From the NCBI RefSeq assembly GCF_003298505.1, contig NZ_QNGB01000002.1, positions 62,001 through 126,000 on the forward strand: a stretch of 64,000 bases of DNA, in the 5' to 3' direction. The stretch is from Roseovarius sp. TE539 (GTDB taxonomy: Bacteria > Pseudomonadota > Alphaproteobacteria > Rhodobacterales > Rhodobacteraceae). A program made the translations under genes and the position numbers. The notes below the pieces were generated by a model that did no database searches, was not told the DNA's origin, and saw nothing but the letters and a program-made list of their open reading frames with translations. Below are positions 54,461-64,000 of the stretch, piece by piece (the stretch's first letter is position 1; the number at the start of each line of letters is the position of its first letter).

Positions 54461-56704
54461 TCAGGCGAAGGCAACCTGGCGGGAAAACGGCATTTCCCGC
54501 AAACGGGTCCCCGTCACCGCGAAGATCGCCGCCGCCAGTGCCGGTGCGGCGGGCGGCACCGGCGGTTCGCCGATACCGCGGATCTTGTCGCCGTTTTCCA
54601 GACCGCGCACAGAGATTTCGGGGCACTGGCGCAGGCGCATCCCTTCATAGGCGTGGAAATTGTTCTGGTCCGCTACGCCGTCGGTATAGGTGATTTCGCA
54701 GTTCATCGCATGGCCGAGCCCGAATATCACCCCGCCCTGCACCAGGTTCCGGAAGTTGATCGGGTCGACGACCAGGCCGACCTCGGCGGCGACCCAGACC
54801 TTGTCGATCGAAATGCCTCGGCCGGTCCCGGTGACCTCGATCACCTCGGCACAGGGCACCCCGAAGGAATATGTGAGCGCCACCCCCCGGCCTCGTCCGT
54901 CGCCGGGCGCCGTGCCGTCCCAGGCCGACATTTCCGCCACCGCCTCGAGAACCTTGCGCGCAAGCGGGTCGTCGCAAAGCCGCAGCCGTTCCTCCATTGG
55001 GTCGGCGCCTGCCGCGTGAATGAGTTCATCCAACGCGGCGTTGTAGAAAAAACCGTTCGTGGACGCCCCGACAGAGCGCCAGGAGCTTATCGGTGCCAGT
55101 TCAGGAGCCCGGTAGCCGGTGACCCGTTGGTTGGGAACCGCGAAGGGCTGGTCCCAGGCACCGGCCACGATTTCACTGTCGGGACCGGGGACAGGCTGGT
55201 CCTGGCGGCCCATCTGCGAGGCAATTACCGAGGGCATTGCGATCCCCAGATCCAGCGTATCGACCTGGCCGTCGCGTACGCTGCCCCGCAGCCGCGCCAT
55301 GGCGATCTGACGGGTGAATTCATGGCTCATGTCCTCCTCGCGGGAGTAGGTGAGCTTGATCGGCGTGCCTGGCAACTGCACGGCCACCTCGGTTGCGCGG
55401 CGAACGATCTCGTCCTCCAGCCTGTGACCGAAGCTGCCGCCAATGTATTCGGCATGGACGGTGACCGCCTCGAACGGGATGCCGGCGATGTCGGCGACAT
55501 TGCCCTGCACGAAGCGCGGTATCTGGGTGCCGGTCCAGACTTCGGCGCCACCGTCATTGACCTGGACGATGGCGCTGATCGGCTCCAGCGGGGCGTGGGC
55601 GAGGTAGGGCGCGCGATATTCCGCCTCGATGATGCCGTTGTTCTGCAGACGGTCGGCCACGTTGCCGTCATCGCGCTTGCGGCTGTCGATACGATCCTCG
55701 GTGAAGGCATCCGACAGGGTTTGCCAGTGCGCCTCCATTGTGGGCGGAAACGCGGCCTCCCCCCACTCCGCCTGCACCCGCCGCGCGGCCTGGATCGCCC
55801 GCCAGGTGTTGTCGGCCACAACGGCCACACCCCCGGTGACGGGCAACACTGCCTTCACGCCGCGCATGGCCCTTGCCTCGCTGGCGTCAAAGCCGTGGCG
55901 CGCGCCGCCCTGCGCGGGGTTTAGCAGGACGGTGGCATGGGCCATGCCCGGTACCTCGCGATCAATACCGTAGGTCAGCGTTCCGGTGGATTTCGCAATG
56001 ATGTCGATGCGCTGCATCGGCTTTCCGATCAGGCGCCACTCGCTCGGTGCGCGCAAGGGCACGTCCTGGACCGGTTCGATCCGGGCCGCCTGGGCGGCGA
56101 GGTCCGTATAGGGGATGCGTGTGCCGTCGGGCAGTACGACCGCGCCTTCACCGGTGCTCAGCCTGTCGCGGGGCACGCCGTGCCGTTCCGCGGCGGCCGC
56201 CTTCAGCGTCTCCCGAGCCGAGGCTCCGGCCGCGCGCAGCTTGGTGAAGCTGTCGGCGACGGTGGTGGAACCGCCGGTGATCTGCATGCCGGCGAATTTC
56301 ATCATCGCGTCTAGCGTGCCGTGCGCGGCACTGTTGATCAGGCCGTCACCCGGGGCGGTGAAATCGGCCACCATTTCCGAAAGCGCGGTATTCCAGTAAG
56401 CGCGGGAAGGCGGACCGGGATCGACGCGGATCTGCTCCAGCGTGACATCAAGTTCCTCCGCAATGAGGGCTGCCTGGGCCGAATAGGCCCCCTGGCCCTT
56501 GTCCGCGCGTGGCGTGATCAGGGTGATGTTCCCGGACTCGATCAGCACATACGGGGTCAGCGCAGCCGCGCCGGTTGGCAACCCTTCGTGCAAAGGATTC
56601 GCGTAGGGCGTTCGGTAGCGCCAGGTTCCGAAGGCCACACCGCCCGCCACGGCGACCGACCCGATGAGAAAACTGCGACGCGCGATGCGGCCGATGCGTC
56701 CCAT
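54461..56704 (-). CDS. Tat-exported molybdopterin-binding subunit of a xanthine-dehydrogenase-family enzyme (IorB-like)
   Basis: This 747-residue large subunit starts with a Tat-like signal (MGRIGRIARRSFLIGS) and carries two molybdopterin-cytosine-dinucleotide domains. Landmarks are GIDREVPGMAHATVLLNP, GGSFGHRLEDEIVRRATEV, ELAPISSWRSVGASTNGF and a C-terminal IRGIGEPPVPPAAPALA with the catalytic Glu. Related enzymes (isoquinoline 1-oxidoreductase, aldehyde dehydrogenases) oxidise N-heterocycles or aldehydes in the periplasm and pass electrons through a [2Fe-2S] subunit to cytochromes. The substrate is unknown. It follows the Fe-S subunit by three bases. Confidence 0.9.
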   Translation of the reverse strand: MGRIGRIARRSFLIGSVAVAGGVAFGTWRYRTPYANPLHEGLPTGAAALTPYVLIESGNITLITPRADKGQGAYSAQAALIAEELDVTLEQIRVDPGPPSRAYWNTALSEMVADFTAPGDGLINSAAHGTLDAMMKFAGMQITGGSTTVADSFTKLRAAGASARETLKAAAAERHGVPRDRLSTGEGAVVLPDGTRIPYTDLAAQAARIEPVQDVPLRAPSEWRLIGKPMQRIDIIAKSTGTLTYGIDREVPGMAHATVLLNPAQGGARHGFDASEARAMRGVKAVLPVTGGVAVVADNTWRAIQAARRVQAEWGEAAFPPTMEAHWQTLSDAFTEDRIDSRKRDDGNVADRLQNNGIIEAEYRAPYLAHAPLEPISAIVQVNDGGAEVWTGTQIPRFVQGNVADIAGIPFEAVTVHAEYIGGSFGHRLEDEIVRRATEVAVQLPGTPIKLTYSREEDMSHEFTRQIAMARLRGSVRDGQVDTLDLGIAMPSVIASQMGRQDQPVPGPDSEIVAGAWDQPFAVPNQRVTGYRAPELAPISSWRSVGASTNGFFYNAALDELIHAAGADPMEERLRLCDDPLARKVLEAVAEMSAWDGTAPGDGRGRGVALTYSFGVPCAEVIEVTGTGRGISIDKVWVAAEVGLVVDPINFRNLVQGGVIFGLGHAMNCEITYTDGVADQNNFHAYEGMRLRQCPEISVRGLENGDKIRGIGEPPVPPAAPALAAAIFAVTGTRLREMPFSRQVAFA

Positions 56705-56707
56705 TGT

Positions 56708-57166
56708 TCAGCCCCCCCGAAGCCGTTCAGCAGCGTCTCGAACCGCGTCGCGGATGCGAGGGTAGGTGCCGCAGCGGCACAGATTGCCGCTCAACGCGTC
56801 GTCGATGTCGGTGTCGGTCGGATCAGGGGTGCGGGCAAGGAAGGCGGCGGCGGCCATGATCTGCCCTGATTGGCAATACCCGCATTGGGCCACCTGATGT
56901 TCGATCCAGGCGGCCTGCACCGGGTGGGGCGCGTCCGGAGTGCCCAGGCCTTCAATCGTGGTGACGTCGCCCCATACATCGGCGACCGGCAACTGGCAGG
57001 ATCGCATCGCTTCCCCGTCGACATGGACGGTGCAGGCCCCGCACTGCGCGATCCCACAACCGTATTTCGGGCCGGTAATGCCAAGCTCGTCGCGCAACAC
57101 CCAAAGGAGCGGCATCCGTTCTTCGACGTCGACCTCGTGGAGGGTTCCATTGACTGTCAGTCGCAT
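56708..57166 (-). CDS. [2Fe-2S] subunit of the molybdenum hydroxylase (IorA-like)
   Basis: This 152-residue CoxS-type protein has an N-terminal plant-ferredoxin-like cluster ([17 protein letters not shown]) and a C-terminal all-helical cluster ([11 protein letters not shown] and [10 protein letters not shown]). There is no signal peptide, so it is probably exported in complex with the Tat-bearing large subunit. It is transcribed first of the pair. No FAD subunit is encoded nearby, as expected for the IorAB type. Confidence 0.93.
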   Translation of the reverse strand: MRLTVNGTLHEVDVEERMPLLWVLRDELGITGPKYGCGIAQCGACTVHVDGEAMRSCQLPVADVWGDVTTIEGLGTPDAPHPVQAAWIEHQVAQCGYCQSGQIMAAAAFLARTPDPTDTDIDDALSGNLCRCGTYPRIRDAVRDAAERLRGG

Positions 57167-57335
57167 GTTCAGCTGCCCTGCGGTTCGACGGCTCCGATCG
57201 TATCATGCCGGCGCGGTTTTCGTGGCGTCATTCCGCGCATCCGGCGCGAGGAACTCCCCTGCGCGACAGGTCGGAGGGCGGGCGATCACCGGGTGGTGGA
57301 AAACCGCACGGAGAAGCGCGGCTTCCCTGAAAGGC

Positions 57336-57409
57336 TGGAGCGGGTGAAGGGAATCGAACCCTCGTATGCAGCTTGGGAAGCTGCCGTTCTACCATTGAAC
57401 TACACCCGC
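57336..57409 (-). tRNA. tRNA-Gly (anticodon CCC)
   Basis: The 74-nt gene has acceptor GCGGGTG pairing with CACCCGC, discriminator T and encoded CCA. The anticodon stem GCAGC/GCTGC encloses TTCCCAA (anticodon CCC), and the T arm carries GTTCGATTC. It reads the GGG codon, common in this genome. Confidence 0.96.
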
Positions 57410-57600
57410 AGCGGATAGATGGATACCGGACGATCGGTCCGGGCGCAACATCAATCGTGGTGCGTGACCGCCCTGTCAGGACGGGGCATTAACCCGGGTT
57501 GTTTTCCCCAGGAGGGAGGGCGCCCCGCCGCGCGACAGAACGCCCTGACCCGAGACTCAACCCTGTTCGGGCCCCGCCAGTTTTGCCGGTCCGTGCGGGT

Positions 57601-58056
57601 TCAACCGTCGCCGCCGTCGTCCATCCCGTCCGAGAAGGTGGCCAGATATGCAGCAAGATCCATCGCATCCTGCTCGTCGCGAACCTTGTAGGCCATCTTG
57701 CCCCGCCCGGAACTTTCGCCGGTATATTCGCGCAGGTAGCCGGTTGGATCCTGAACGTATGCCGCGAATTCGGCCTCGTCCCACTCCAGCCCGGCCTCTC
57801 CCGCGGCGGCAAGCAGGTCGGAATACCGGAAATCCTCGACGCTGCCGGCGGTGCGGCCGATCACGCCATAAAGGTTCGGTCCGACGCGGCCACCACGGAC
57901 AATGTTGTTGCCCTCGTCATCCACGATCATGTGACAGGATTTGCATTTCCGAAACTCCTTTTCACCCGCAGCGGCATCACCGCCCGAGTGGTTGTCGGCG
58001 AATGCGGGGGACGCAACGGACAGCGCCGCCACGGCCAGAGACATACGAACATTCAT
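57601..58056 (-). CDS. Periplasmic c-type cytochrome, c2/c550-like
   Basis: This 151-residue class I cytochrome has a Sec signal (MNVRMSLAVAALSVASPAFA) and a single haem motif CKSCH in KEFRKCKSCHMIVDDEG. The sixth ligand Met is probably the one in GKMAYKVRDEQDAM. The GGRVGPNLYGVIGR segment marks it as a c550/c551 type known in Roseobacter relatives. It is a likely electron acceptor for the molybdenum hydroxylase encoded close by, which is inference. Confidence 0.88.
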   Translation of the reverse strand: MNVRMSLAVAALSVASPAFADNHSGGDAAAGEKEFRKCKSCHMIVDDEGNNIVRGGRVGPNLYGVIGRTAGSVEDFRYSDLLAAAGEAGLEWDEAEFAAYVQDPTGYLREYTGESSGRGKMAYKVRDEQDAMDLAAYLATFSDGMDDGGDG

Positions 58057-58453
58057 GGTCAACCTCCTTTGAACAATGTCCCCGTAGGAAGTAGCGGCAG
58101 GGCGGGTATGTCAATCCTCTGATCGCTTGCTGAGGCAGTGAACCGCAGCCGTCCACGCGCCACCGACACTCCGGAGCATTTCGCGCAGCGCGGTTTCCTG
58201 ACGTTACCCAACACCGGAAAGGCCGGAGGCAAACGGCCTGTGGCGCGCAAATCGCGTTGCAAGGAGGGTAGCACGGGTATTGACGGCCGGCAGGGATTCG
58301 TTCCGTTCCGAATTCATCGGACGGCTGAACTGGCCTGGAATTCTGCGTGAATGCCTTGGACAGCAGGGCGGCGCATTTGCAAGCGACGATTCGCACGCCG
58401 TCACCCGCCCGCCGCCAGTGCAGCGGGCAGGGACTGTTTCATCGCGCTTGCGG
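58057..58453. other. 397-bp gap between the two cytochrome genes
   Basis: No frame here looks coding on either strand. The part next to 58057 must hold the promoter and a CAAAGGAGG ribosome binding site for the c550-like gene. I find no convincing hairpin, palindrome or RNA signature in the rest. Confidence 0.55.
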
Positions 58454-58999
58454 TTACTGCGCGCTCAGGTGGTCGGTGGTGAAGAGCATGTCATCACCTG
58501 CGCCGGAATGGCAGGCGATGCATCCCTGGTCCGCACCCTTGGCGACCTTGCCGGCAAGGCGCATGCCCTTGGGGTTCTTGTCCAGAGAGCCGTCGGGCAG
58601 ATACTTGACCCAGAACCAGTCCGCATTGTCCGAATCGAAACCCGCCTCGCGGCGGAACATCACCGTGACGGCGCCCAGATGCTTGCCCGGATCGTCCAGA
58701 ACCTCGCCGGCGCTCACGCCTTCGGGGCCGTAGTTGCGCTTGATCACCAGATCCCCGGTATGCCCGTCGACAGTGGCCGAGGTGTAGAGGGTCTCGAGCA
58801 TCATGCCATGCGGTGCCATGCCCTCGTAGGGGAAGCTGCGGACCATGCCGTCACCGGCCATGTCCATGTCCTCCATCACCGACCAGAGCTTGGCGGCGTA
58901 GTCCGCGTCGGCGTCGGTGCCGAATGGTTTGTCCTGTGCAAGCGCAGCCCCTGCCGTCATGGCGAGCACCGCGACCCCGGCTGTCAAAAATCTTTTCAT
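58454..58999 (-). CDS. Cytochrome P460 family protein
   Basis: This 181-residue exported protein has a Sec signal (MKRFLTAGVAVLAMTAGAALA). The haem motif CIACH lies near the C-terminus in DQGCIACHSGAGDDMLFTTD, as in cytochrome P460/c'-beta proteins, where a cross-linked haem acts on hydroxylamine or NO. Motifs VIKRNYGPEG, TVMFRREAGFDSDNADWFWV and YLPDGSLDKNPKGMRLAG support the family. The cross-linking Lys cannot be assigned by eye. Confidence 0.82.
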   Translation of the reverse strand: MKRFLTAGVAVLAMTAGAALAQDKPFGTDADADYAAKLWSVMEDMDMAGDGMVRSFPYEGMAPHGMMLETLYTSATVDGHTGDLVIKRNYGPEGVSAGEVLDDPGKHLGAVTVMFRREAGFDSDNADWFWVKYLPDGSLDKNPKGMRLAGKVAKGADQGCIACHSGAGDDMLFTTDHLSAQ

Positions 59000-59177
59000 G
59001 CCTATGTCTCCTCTCCGAAGTTTGGGTCTTTTTGGTTCCCGGCGGAACCCTAACGTGTTTCCCGCTCCGCCGGGGTCACAATGCGATCACCTGTTTGTGT
59101 AGAAACTTTCCCGGCCCGGGGTTTGACCGCGCCGGCCCGGAAGACGAAACATTTCAGGCAAAACCGGAGGGTAATCG

Positions 59178-59912
59178 ATGAGGAAATGGGTAATAGGTCT
59201 GGGGATCGCGATGGCGGGGCCGGCGATGGCCGCTGATGACGGGGCTGGTGATGCGACGGCCGGAGAGAGGACATTCAAGCGCTGTTCGGCCTGTCATCAG
59301 GTCGGCGAGGGGGCCAGCAACCGGGTCGGTCCGGTGCTGAGCGGTGTCATCGGCCGGCAGGCTGGCAGCTACGAGGGCTACCGTTACGGCGATGACATGA
59401 TCGCGGCCGGCGAGGCGGGCCTTGTCTGGAGCGAGGACGCGCTGTTCGAGTACCTTGCCGGGCCGCGGGATTTCCTGCGCGCCTATCTAGATGACCCCGG
59501 CGCCAAGGCCAAGATGCGCTTCCGTCTCAAGGACGCGCAGGACAGGCGCGACGTAATCGCGTATCTGGCCACGTTCAGTGACGCGCCCGCAGCGGCGGAG
59601 GAAGAGCAGGCATCGGCCGGCGTGGCCGCGCCGGAGGCGCAGACCGCCGAGACGCGGCTTTGCGTCCGCAACCGCAACACGCACGAGCACTTCTTCGCGG
59701 TCGAGGCGGATGGTGCCGAGCGTCGCACCGGGTTCCTCGCCCCGGGCGAGAAACTGTGCATCGAAGGCGCCCCCGGCGCCACCGGGACGGTTTCTGTCTA
59801 CGAGGAGGCGGACGGTTTCGAGGGATGTTCGCGTCTTGTGCCGGTGGGAAAGACCGAGGACATGCTGAAATACGTCGATTTCGACCGCTGTTTCTGGAGT
59901 TCCAACACCTGA
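59178..59912 (+). CDS. c-type cytochrome with C-terminal cysteine-rich domain
   Basis: This 244-residue protein has a Sec signal (MRKWVIGLGIAMAGPAMA), a class I cytochrome domain (residues ~22-136, haem motif CSACH, with GVIGRQAGSYEGYRYGDDMI) and a linker rich in Ala and Glu. A ~90-residue domain with four cysteines (RLCVRNRNTHEHFFAVEADG, LCIEG, GCSRLV, DRCFWS) follows. The cytochrome part resembles the c550-like protein at 57601. The second domain is not familiar to me; the cysteines may form disulfides. Confidence 0.84.
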   Translation: MRKWVIGLGIAMAGPAMAADDGAGDATAGERTFKRCSACHQVGEGASNRVGPVLSGVIGRQAGSYEGYRYGDDMIAAGEAGLVWSEDALFEYLAGPRDFLRAYLDDPGAKAKMRFRLKDAQDRRDVIAYLATFSDAPAAAEEEQASAGVAAPEAQTAETRLCVRNRNTHEHFFAVEADGAERRTGFLAPGEKLCIEGAPGATGTVSVYEEADGFEGCSRLVPVGKTEDMLKYVDFDRCFWSSNT

Positions 59913-60192
59913 CCCGATACCTTACTTGGTGGCCGGGTGCATCGGCAGCGCGGTGCATGGGTACCGATCGCCGGCATGTGCGGTGTTCGACAGGGCCGGA
60001 ATCGTTTGCGTTGCGCCGGATCGGAGTCACACGTCCGTCTGCGGACCGTTTCCGATTGAATGCAACACGCTACAGCGCCGGTATCCTGCCGGTGACGGTA
60101 AAAGCGTCACGCACTGACGCCCGGCAGGGACGGCTCGGCCGCCGGTCGTTTTTTGCCCCCGGTCAGATTGTTTGCCGGCGGACGTTCCATCG

Positions 60193-62244
60193 TCAAACCT
60201 TGCGGCGACGCCGGCGGCGCCCTCCCTCCGCGCCGTCCCCGCCGCTGCCGGTGTTGAAGCTGACTTCGGGCAACGGCGCGATCTTCTTGAGTTCCGGAAA
60301 CGGGTCGGTCTTGTGCGGGATCGCGTTGGCGGCGACGAAATGTTCCTGGAACCGTGGCTCGATGGCCGTTTCGACCTTCGTGATCTGGCGCACGACGCGT
60401 TCGATCTCGATCCGGGCACCGACATTGCAAAGCGCGATGCGTGCGCCGGTGCCCGCGGCATTTCCGGCACTGGTGACCTTGTCCAGGGGGACATCGGGGA
60501 TCATGCCCAGTACCATCGCGTGTTTGGGGCTGATATGGGCACCGAATGCCCCGGCGAGAACCACGCGGTCCACCTTGTCGACCCCACGCTCGTCCATCAA
60601 CAGCCGTGCACCCGCATAGAGCGCCGACTTGGCAAGCTGTATGGCACGGATATCGCCCTGGTTGACGGTGATGCGCGGCCCGCCTTCGGCGCTGGCGTCG
60701 TGAACAAGGTAGGCATGTGTGCGCCCCTCGGCCACGCAGCGGGGGGTGCCGGTGGCGGCGGCTGAACCGATCAGTCCGCTGTCGTCCATGAGCCCGGCCA
60801 TGCGCAGTTCCGCCACCGCCTCGATGATGCCGGATCCGCAGATGCCGGTAATGCCGGTGGCGGCTGTTTCCTCGGCAAATCCATCCTCGTCGGACCACTT
60901 GTCGCTGCCGATGACCCGGAACCGCGGTTCCTTGGTTTCGGGGTCGATGCGGATAGCCTCGATCGCGCCGGGCGCGGCACGCTGACCCGAGCTGATCTGC
61001 GCGCCCTCGAAGGCCGGCCCGGTGGGCGACGAGCAGGCCAGCACGCGCGATGTGTCGCCAAGCAGGATCTCCGCGTTGGTGCCGACGTCGACGACCAGAA
61101 CCAGATCCTCGGATTTGCCGGGTTCTTCGCTCAGCGCCACGGCGGCTGCATCCGCGCCGACATGCCCGGCGATACAGGGCAGGATGTAAGTCCTTGCGCG
61201 CGGGTTGATGGCTGTGAGGTCCAGATCGCGCGCATCCATCGAGATCGACTCGGAGGTGGCCAGCGCGAAGGGCGCCTGGCCAAGTTCCACCGGGTCGATC
61301 CCCAGCAGAAGGTGATGCATGACCGGGTTGCACACGAAAACCGTCTCGACGATGAGATGCGGCTCGATCCCCGCCTCGGCGGAGATTTCCAAGGCAAGCG
61401 TGTTCAGGGCATCGCGCACGGCGGCGGTCATTTCCCTTTCCCCGCCGGGGTTCATCATCGCGTAGCTGACCCGGCTCATCAGGTCCTCTCCGAAACGGAT
61501 CTGCGGATTCATGATGCCCGCTGACGCCTTTACTTCGCCGGTGTCGAGATCGGTGAGGTGCGCGGCGACGGTGGTGCTGCCAAGGTCGATGGCCAGACCG
61601 TAAAGCCCGCTTTCATGAAGGCCGGGCCAGATCTCGACCACGCGAGCGATTGTGTCGGTGTGGGATTTGTGCAGTGCCACAGTGACCTGGAACTTGCCCT
61701 TGCGCAGCACCGGCTGAATCCGGGTGAGAAGGGTCTGATCGCAGCGGATCGCCTCGATACCCCATTCGCGCCGGAGGGCGCGTTCAAGCCGCTCCAGATC
61801 GCCCGTGGGCTCATGCATGTCGGGCTCGTCGACCTCGACGAAGTAAAGCCGCGTGGCCGGGTCCATGGCGATCACGCGGGCCGAGGCCGCCTTGCGCACC
61901 ACCTGGCGGTGCACCTGGGATTCGGGCGGTACGTCCACCACCACGTCGCCCATGATCTGCGCCTGGCAGCCAAGGCGGCGGCCCGGTTTCAGGCCGCGCT
62001 TCTGGTCATACCGTTCTTCGACCTTGTTCCAGTCCGAAAGCGCGTCCTCGTGGACCGTCACGCCATGCTTGGAGAATTCGCCGTAGCTTGGCGTAATCTG
62101 ACACTTCGAGCAGATGCCGCGGCCGCCACAGACCGAATCGAGGTCGACACCGAGTTGCCGCGCGGCGGTCAGGACCGGCGTACCACTCGGAAAACGCCCG
62201 CGCTTGCCCGACGGGGTGAAGACGACGAGAGGATCTTGCGACAT
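60193..62244 (-). CDS. Corrinoid-protein activase-like ASKHA protein with ferredoxin domain
   Basis: This 683-residue protein has an N-terminal plant-type [2Fe-2S] domain (DSVCGGRGICSKCQI), a DUF4445/RACo-like middle (ESGLYGLAIDLGSTTVAAHL) and an ASKHA ATPase core (VVDVGTNAEILLGD, GICGSGIIEAVAEL, VLAGAFGAHISPKHAMVLGM). Such proteins reactivate oxidised Co(II) corrinoid proteins using ATP and reductant. The corrinoid methyltransferase genes usually beside it are not in this window. The C-terminal GGRRRRRRKV is unusually basic. The ATG at 62244 starts MSQDPLVVFTPSG. Confidence 0.87.
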   Translation of the reverse strand: MSQDPLVVFTPSGKRGRFPSGTPVLTAARQLGVDLDSVCGGRGICSKCQITPSYGEFSKHGVTVHEDALSDWNKVEERYDQKRGLKPGRRLGCQAQIMGDVVVDVPPESQVHRQVVRKAASARVIAMDPATRLYFVEVDEPDMHEPTGDLERLERALRREWGIEAIRCDQTLLTRIQPVLRKGKFQVTVALHKSHTDTIARVVEIWPGLHESGLYGLAIDLGSTTVAAHLTDLDTGEVKASAGIMNPQIRFGEDLMSRVSYAMMNPGGEREMTAAVRDALNTLALEISAEAGIEPHLIVETVFVCNPVMHHLLLGIDPVELGQAPFALATSESISMDARDLDLTAINPRARTYILPCIAGHVGADAAAVALSEEPGKSEDLVLVVDVGTNAEILLGDTSRVLACSSPTGPAFEGAQISSGQRAAPGAIEAIRIDPETKEPRFRVIGSDKWSDEDGFAEETAATGITGICGSGIIEAVAELRMAGLMDDSGLIGSAAATGTPRCVAEGRTHAYLVHDASAEGGPRITVNQGDIRAIQLAKSALYAGARLLMDERGVDKVDRVVLAGAFGAHISPKHAMVLGMIPDVPLDKVTSAGNAAGTGARIALCNVGARIEIERVVRQITKVETAIEPRFQEHFVAANAIPHKTDPFPELKKIAPLPEVSFNTGSGGDGAEGGRRRRRRKV

Positions 62245-62319
62245 TGGGGCCTCTTGCTGTGGCGGATACTGGGGGCGACCATAAGGTTTTCGCGGCGCCC
62301 GAACAGCCCGCAACCGTCA

Positions 62320-62342
62320 AAATATGGTGACGGAGCGTCACC
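62320..62342 (-). terminator. Terminator after the ureohydrolase gene
   Basis: GGTGACG and CGTCACC form a 7-bp perfect stem with a three-base loop, followed on the minus strand by ATATTTT. It lies 31 bp beyond the agmatinase-like gene stop. This is the clearest intrinsic terminator in the window. Confidence 0.65.
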
Positions 62343-62372
62343 GGGGCGGTACGCCCGGACGCGAGGGGCGTC

Positions 62373-64000
<1,628 letters not shown>

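Overview
The window is chromosomal DNA from a G+C-rich alphaproteobacterium, almost certainly a Rhodobacteraceae (Roseobacter-group) member. The evidence is consistent: short-form HisG with HisZ, the yceD-rpmF-plsX-fabH-ihfA-merR block, nagZ-scpA-scpB behind a SPOR protein, a TakPQM-like TRAP transporter, an RNA methyltransferase overlapped by a PIN protein, and several small proteins I know only from this family. Both window edges cut genes: dnaE on the left and guaB on the right. I see no insertion sequence, prophage, CRISPR array or rRNA. There are two tRNAs: Pro(GGG) and Gly(CCC).

Layout. 1-4.5 kb: end of dnaE, slyX, then hisS-hisZ-hisG in overlapping frames. 4.7-11.5 kb: a Cache-sensor histidine kinase/NarL-type regulator pair, divergent from a three-gene TRAP transporter for an organic acid. 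11.7-20.5 kb: bpt, RDD and DUF2852 membrane proteins, ybaK, glnE, a lipoprotein, an RNA methyltransferase/PIN pair and an M48 peptidase. 20.6-30.3 kb: a creatinase-fold protein, zwf-pgl-pgi (entry to the Entner-Doudoroff route), a fasciclin protein, a glycine-zipper lipoprotein, eno, a DMT transporter and xth. 30.7-33.4 kb: an unusual three-gene unit (see below). 33.5-44.5 kb: an A-type Fe-S carrier, dgt, a Na+/H+ antiporter, argS, SPOR protein, nagZ, scpAB, dcd and tRNA-Pro. 44.5-50.3 kb: merR, ihfA, fabH, plsX, rpmF, yceD, then bamE and olsB. 50.4-60 kb: an ABC-F ATPase, a K+ channel, an AbrB-type membrane protein, a Tat-exported two-subunit molybdenum hydroxylase, tRNA-Gly and three periplasmic haem proteins. 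60.2-64 kb: a corrinoid-activase-like ASKHA protein, a ureohydrolase and the start of guaB.

The most interesting locus is 30.3-33.4 kb. A 204-residue protein consists of a ~29-residue N-terminal segment and nine copies of an FTSSL motif in an approximately 21-residue period, the last copy forming the exact C-terminus. It is followed by a 358-residue helical protein of unknown function and, in overlapping frames, a DMT-family exporter. An A+T-rich upstream region carries two inverted repeats. The organisation (repeat precursor, partner protein, transporter) resembles a multi-core peptide pathway, but that function is inferred, not shown.

Other notable signals are an anomalous low-G+C tract inside hisS, paired TTGCGCAA palindromes between the two-component system and the TRAP genes, a 21-bp perfect dyad upstream of the DUF2852 gene, a LacI-type operator upstream of eno, and an IHF consensus match upstream of ihfA.
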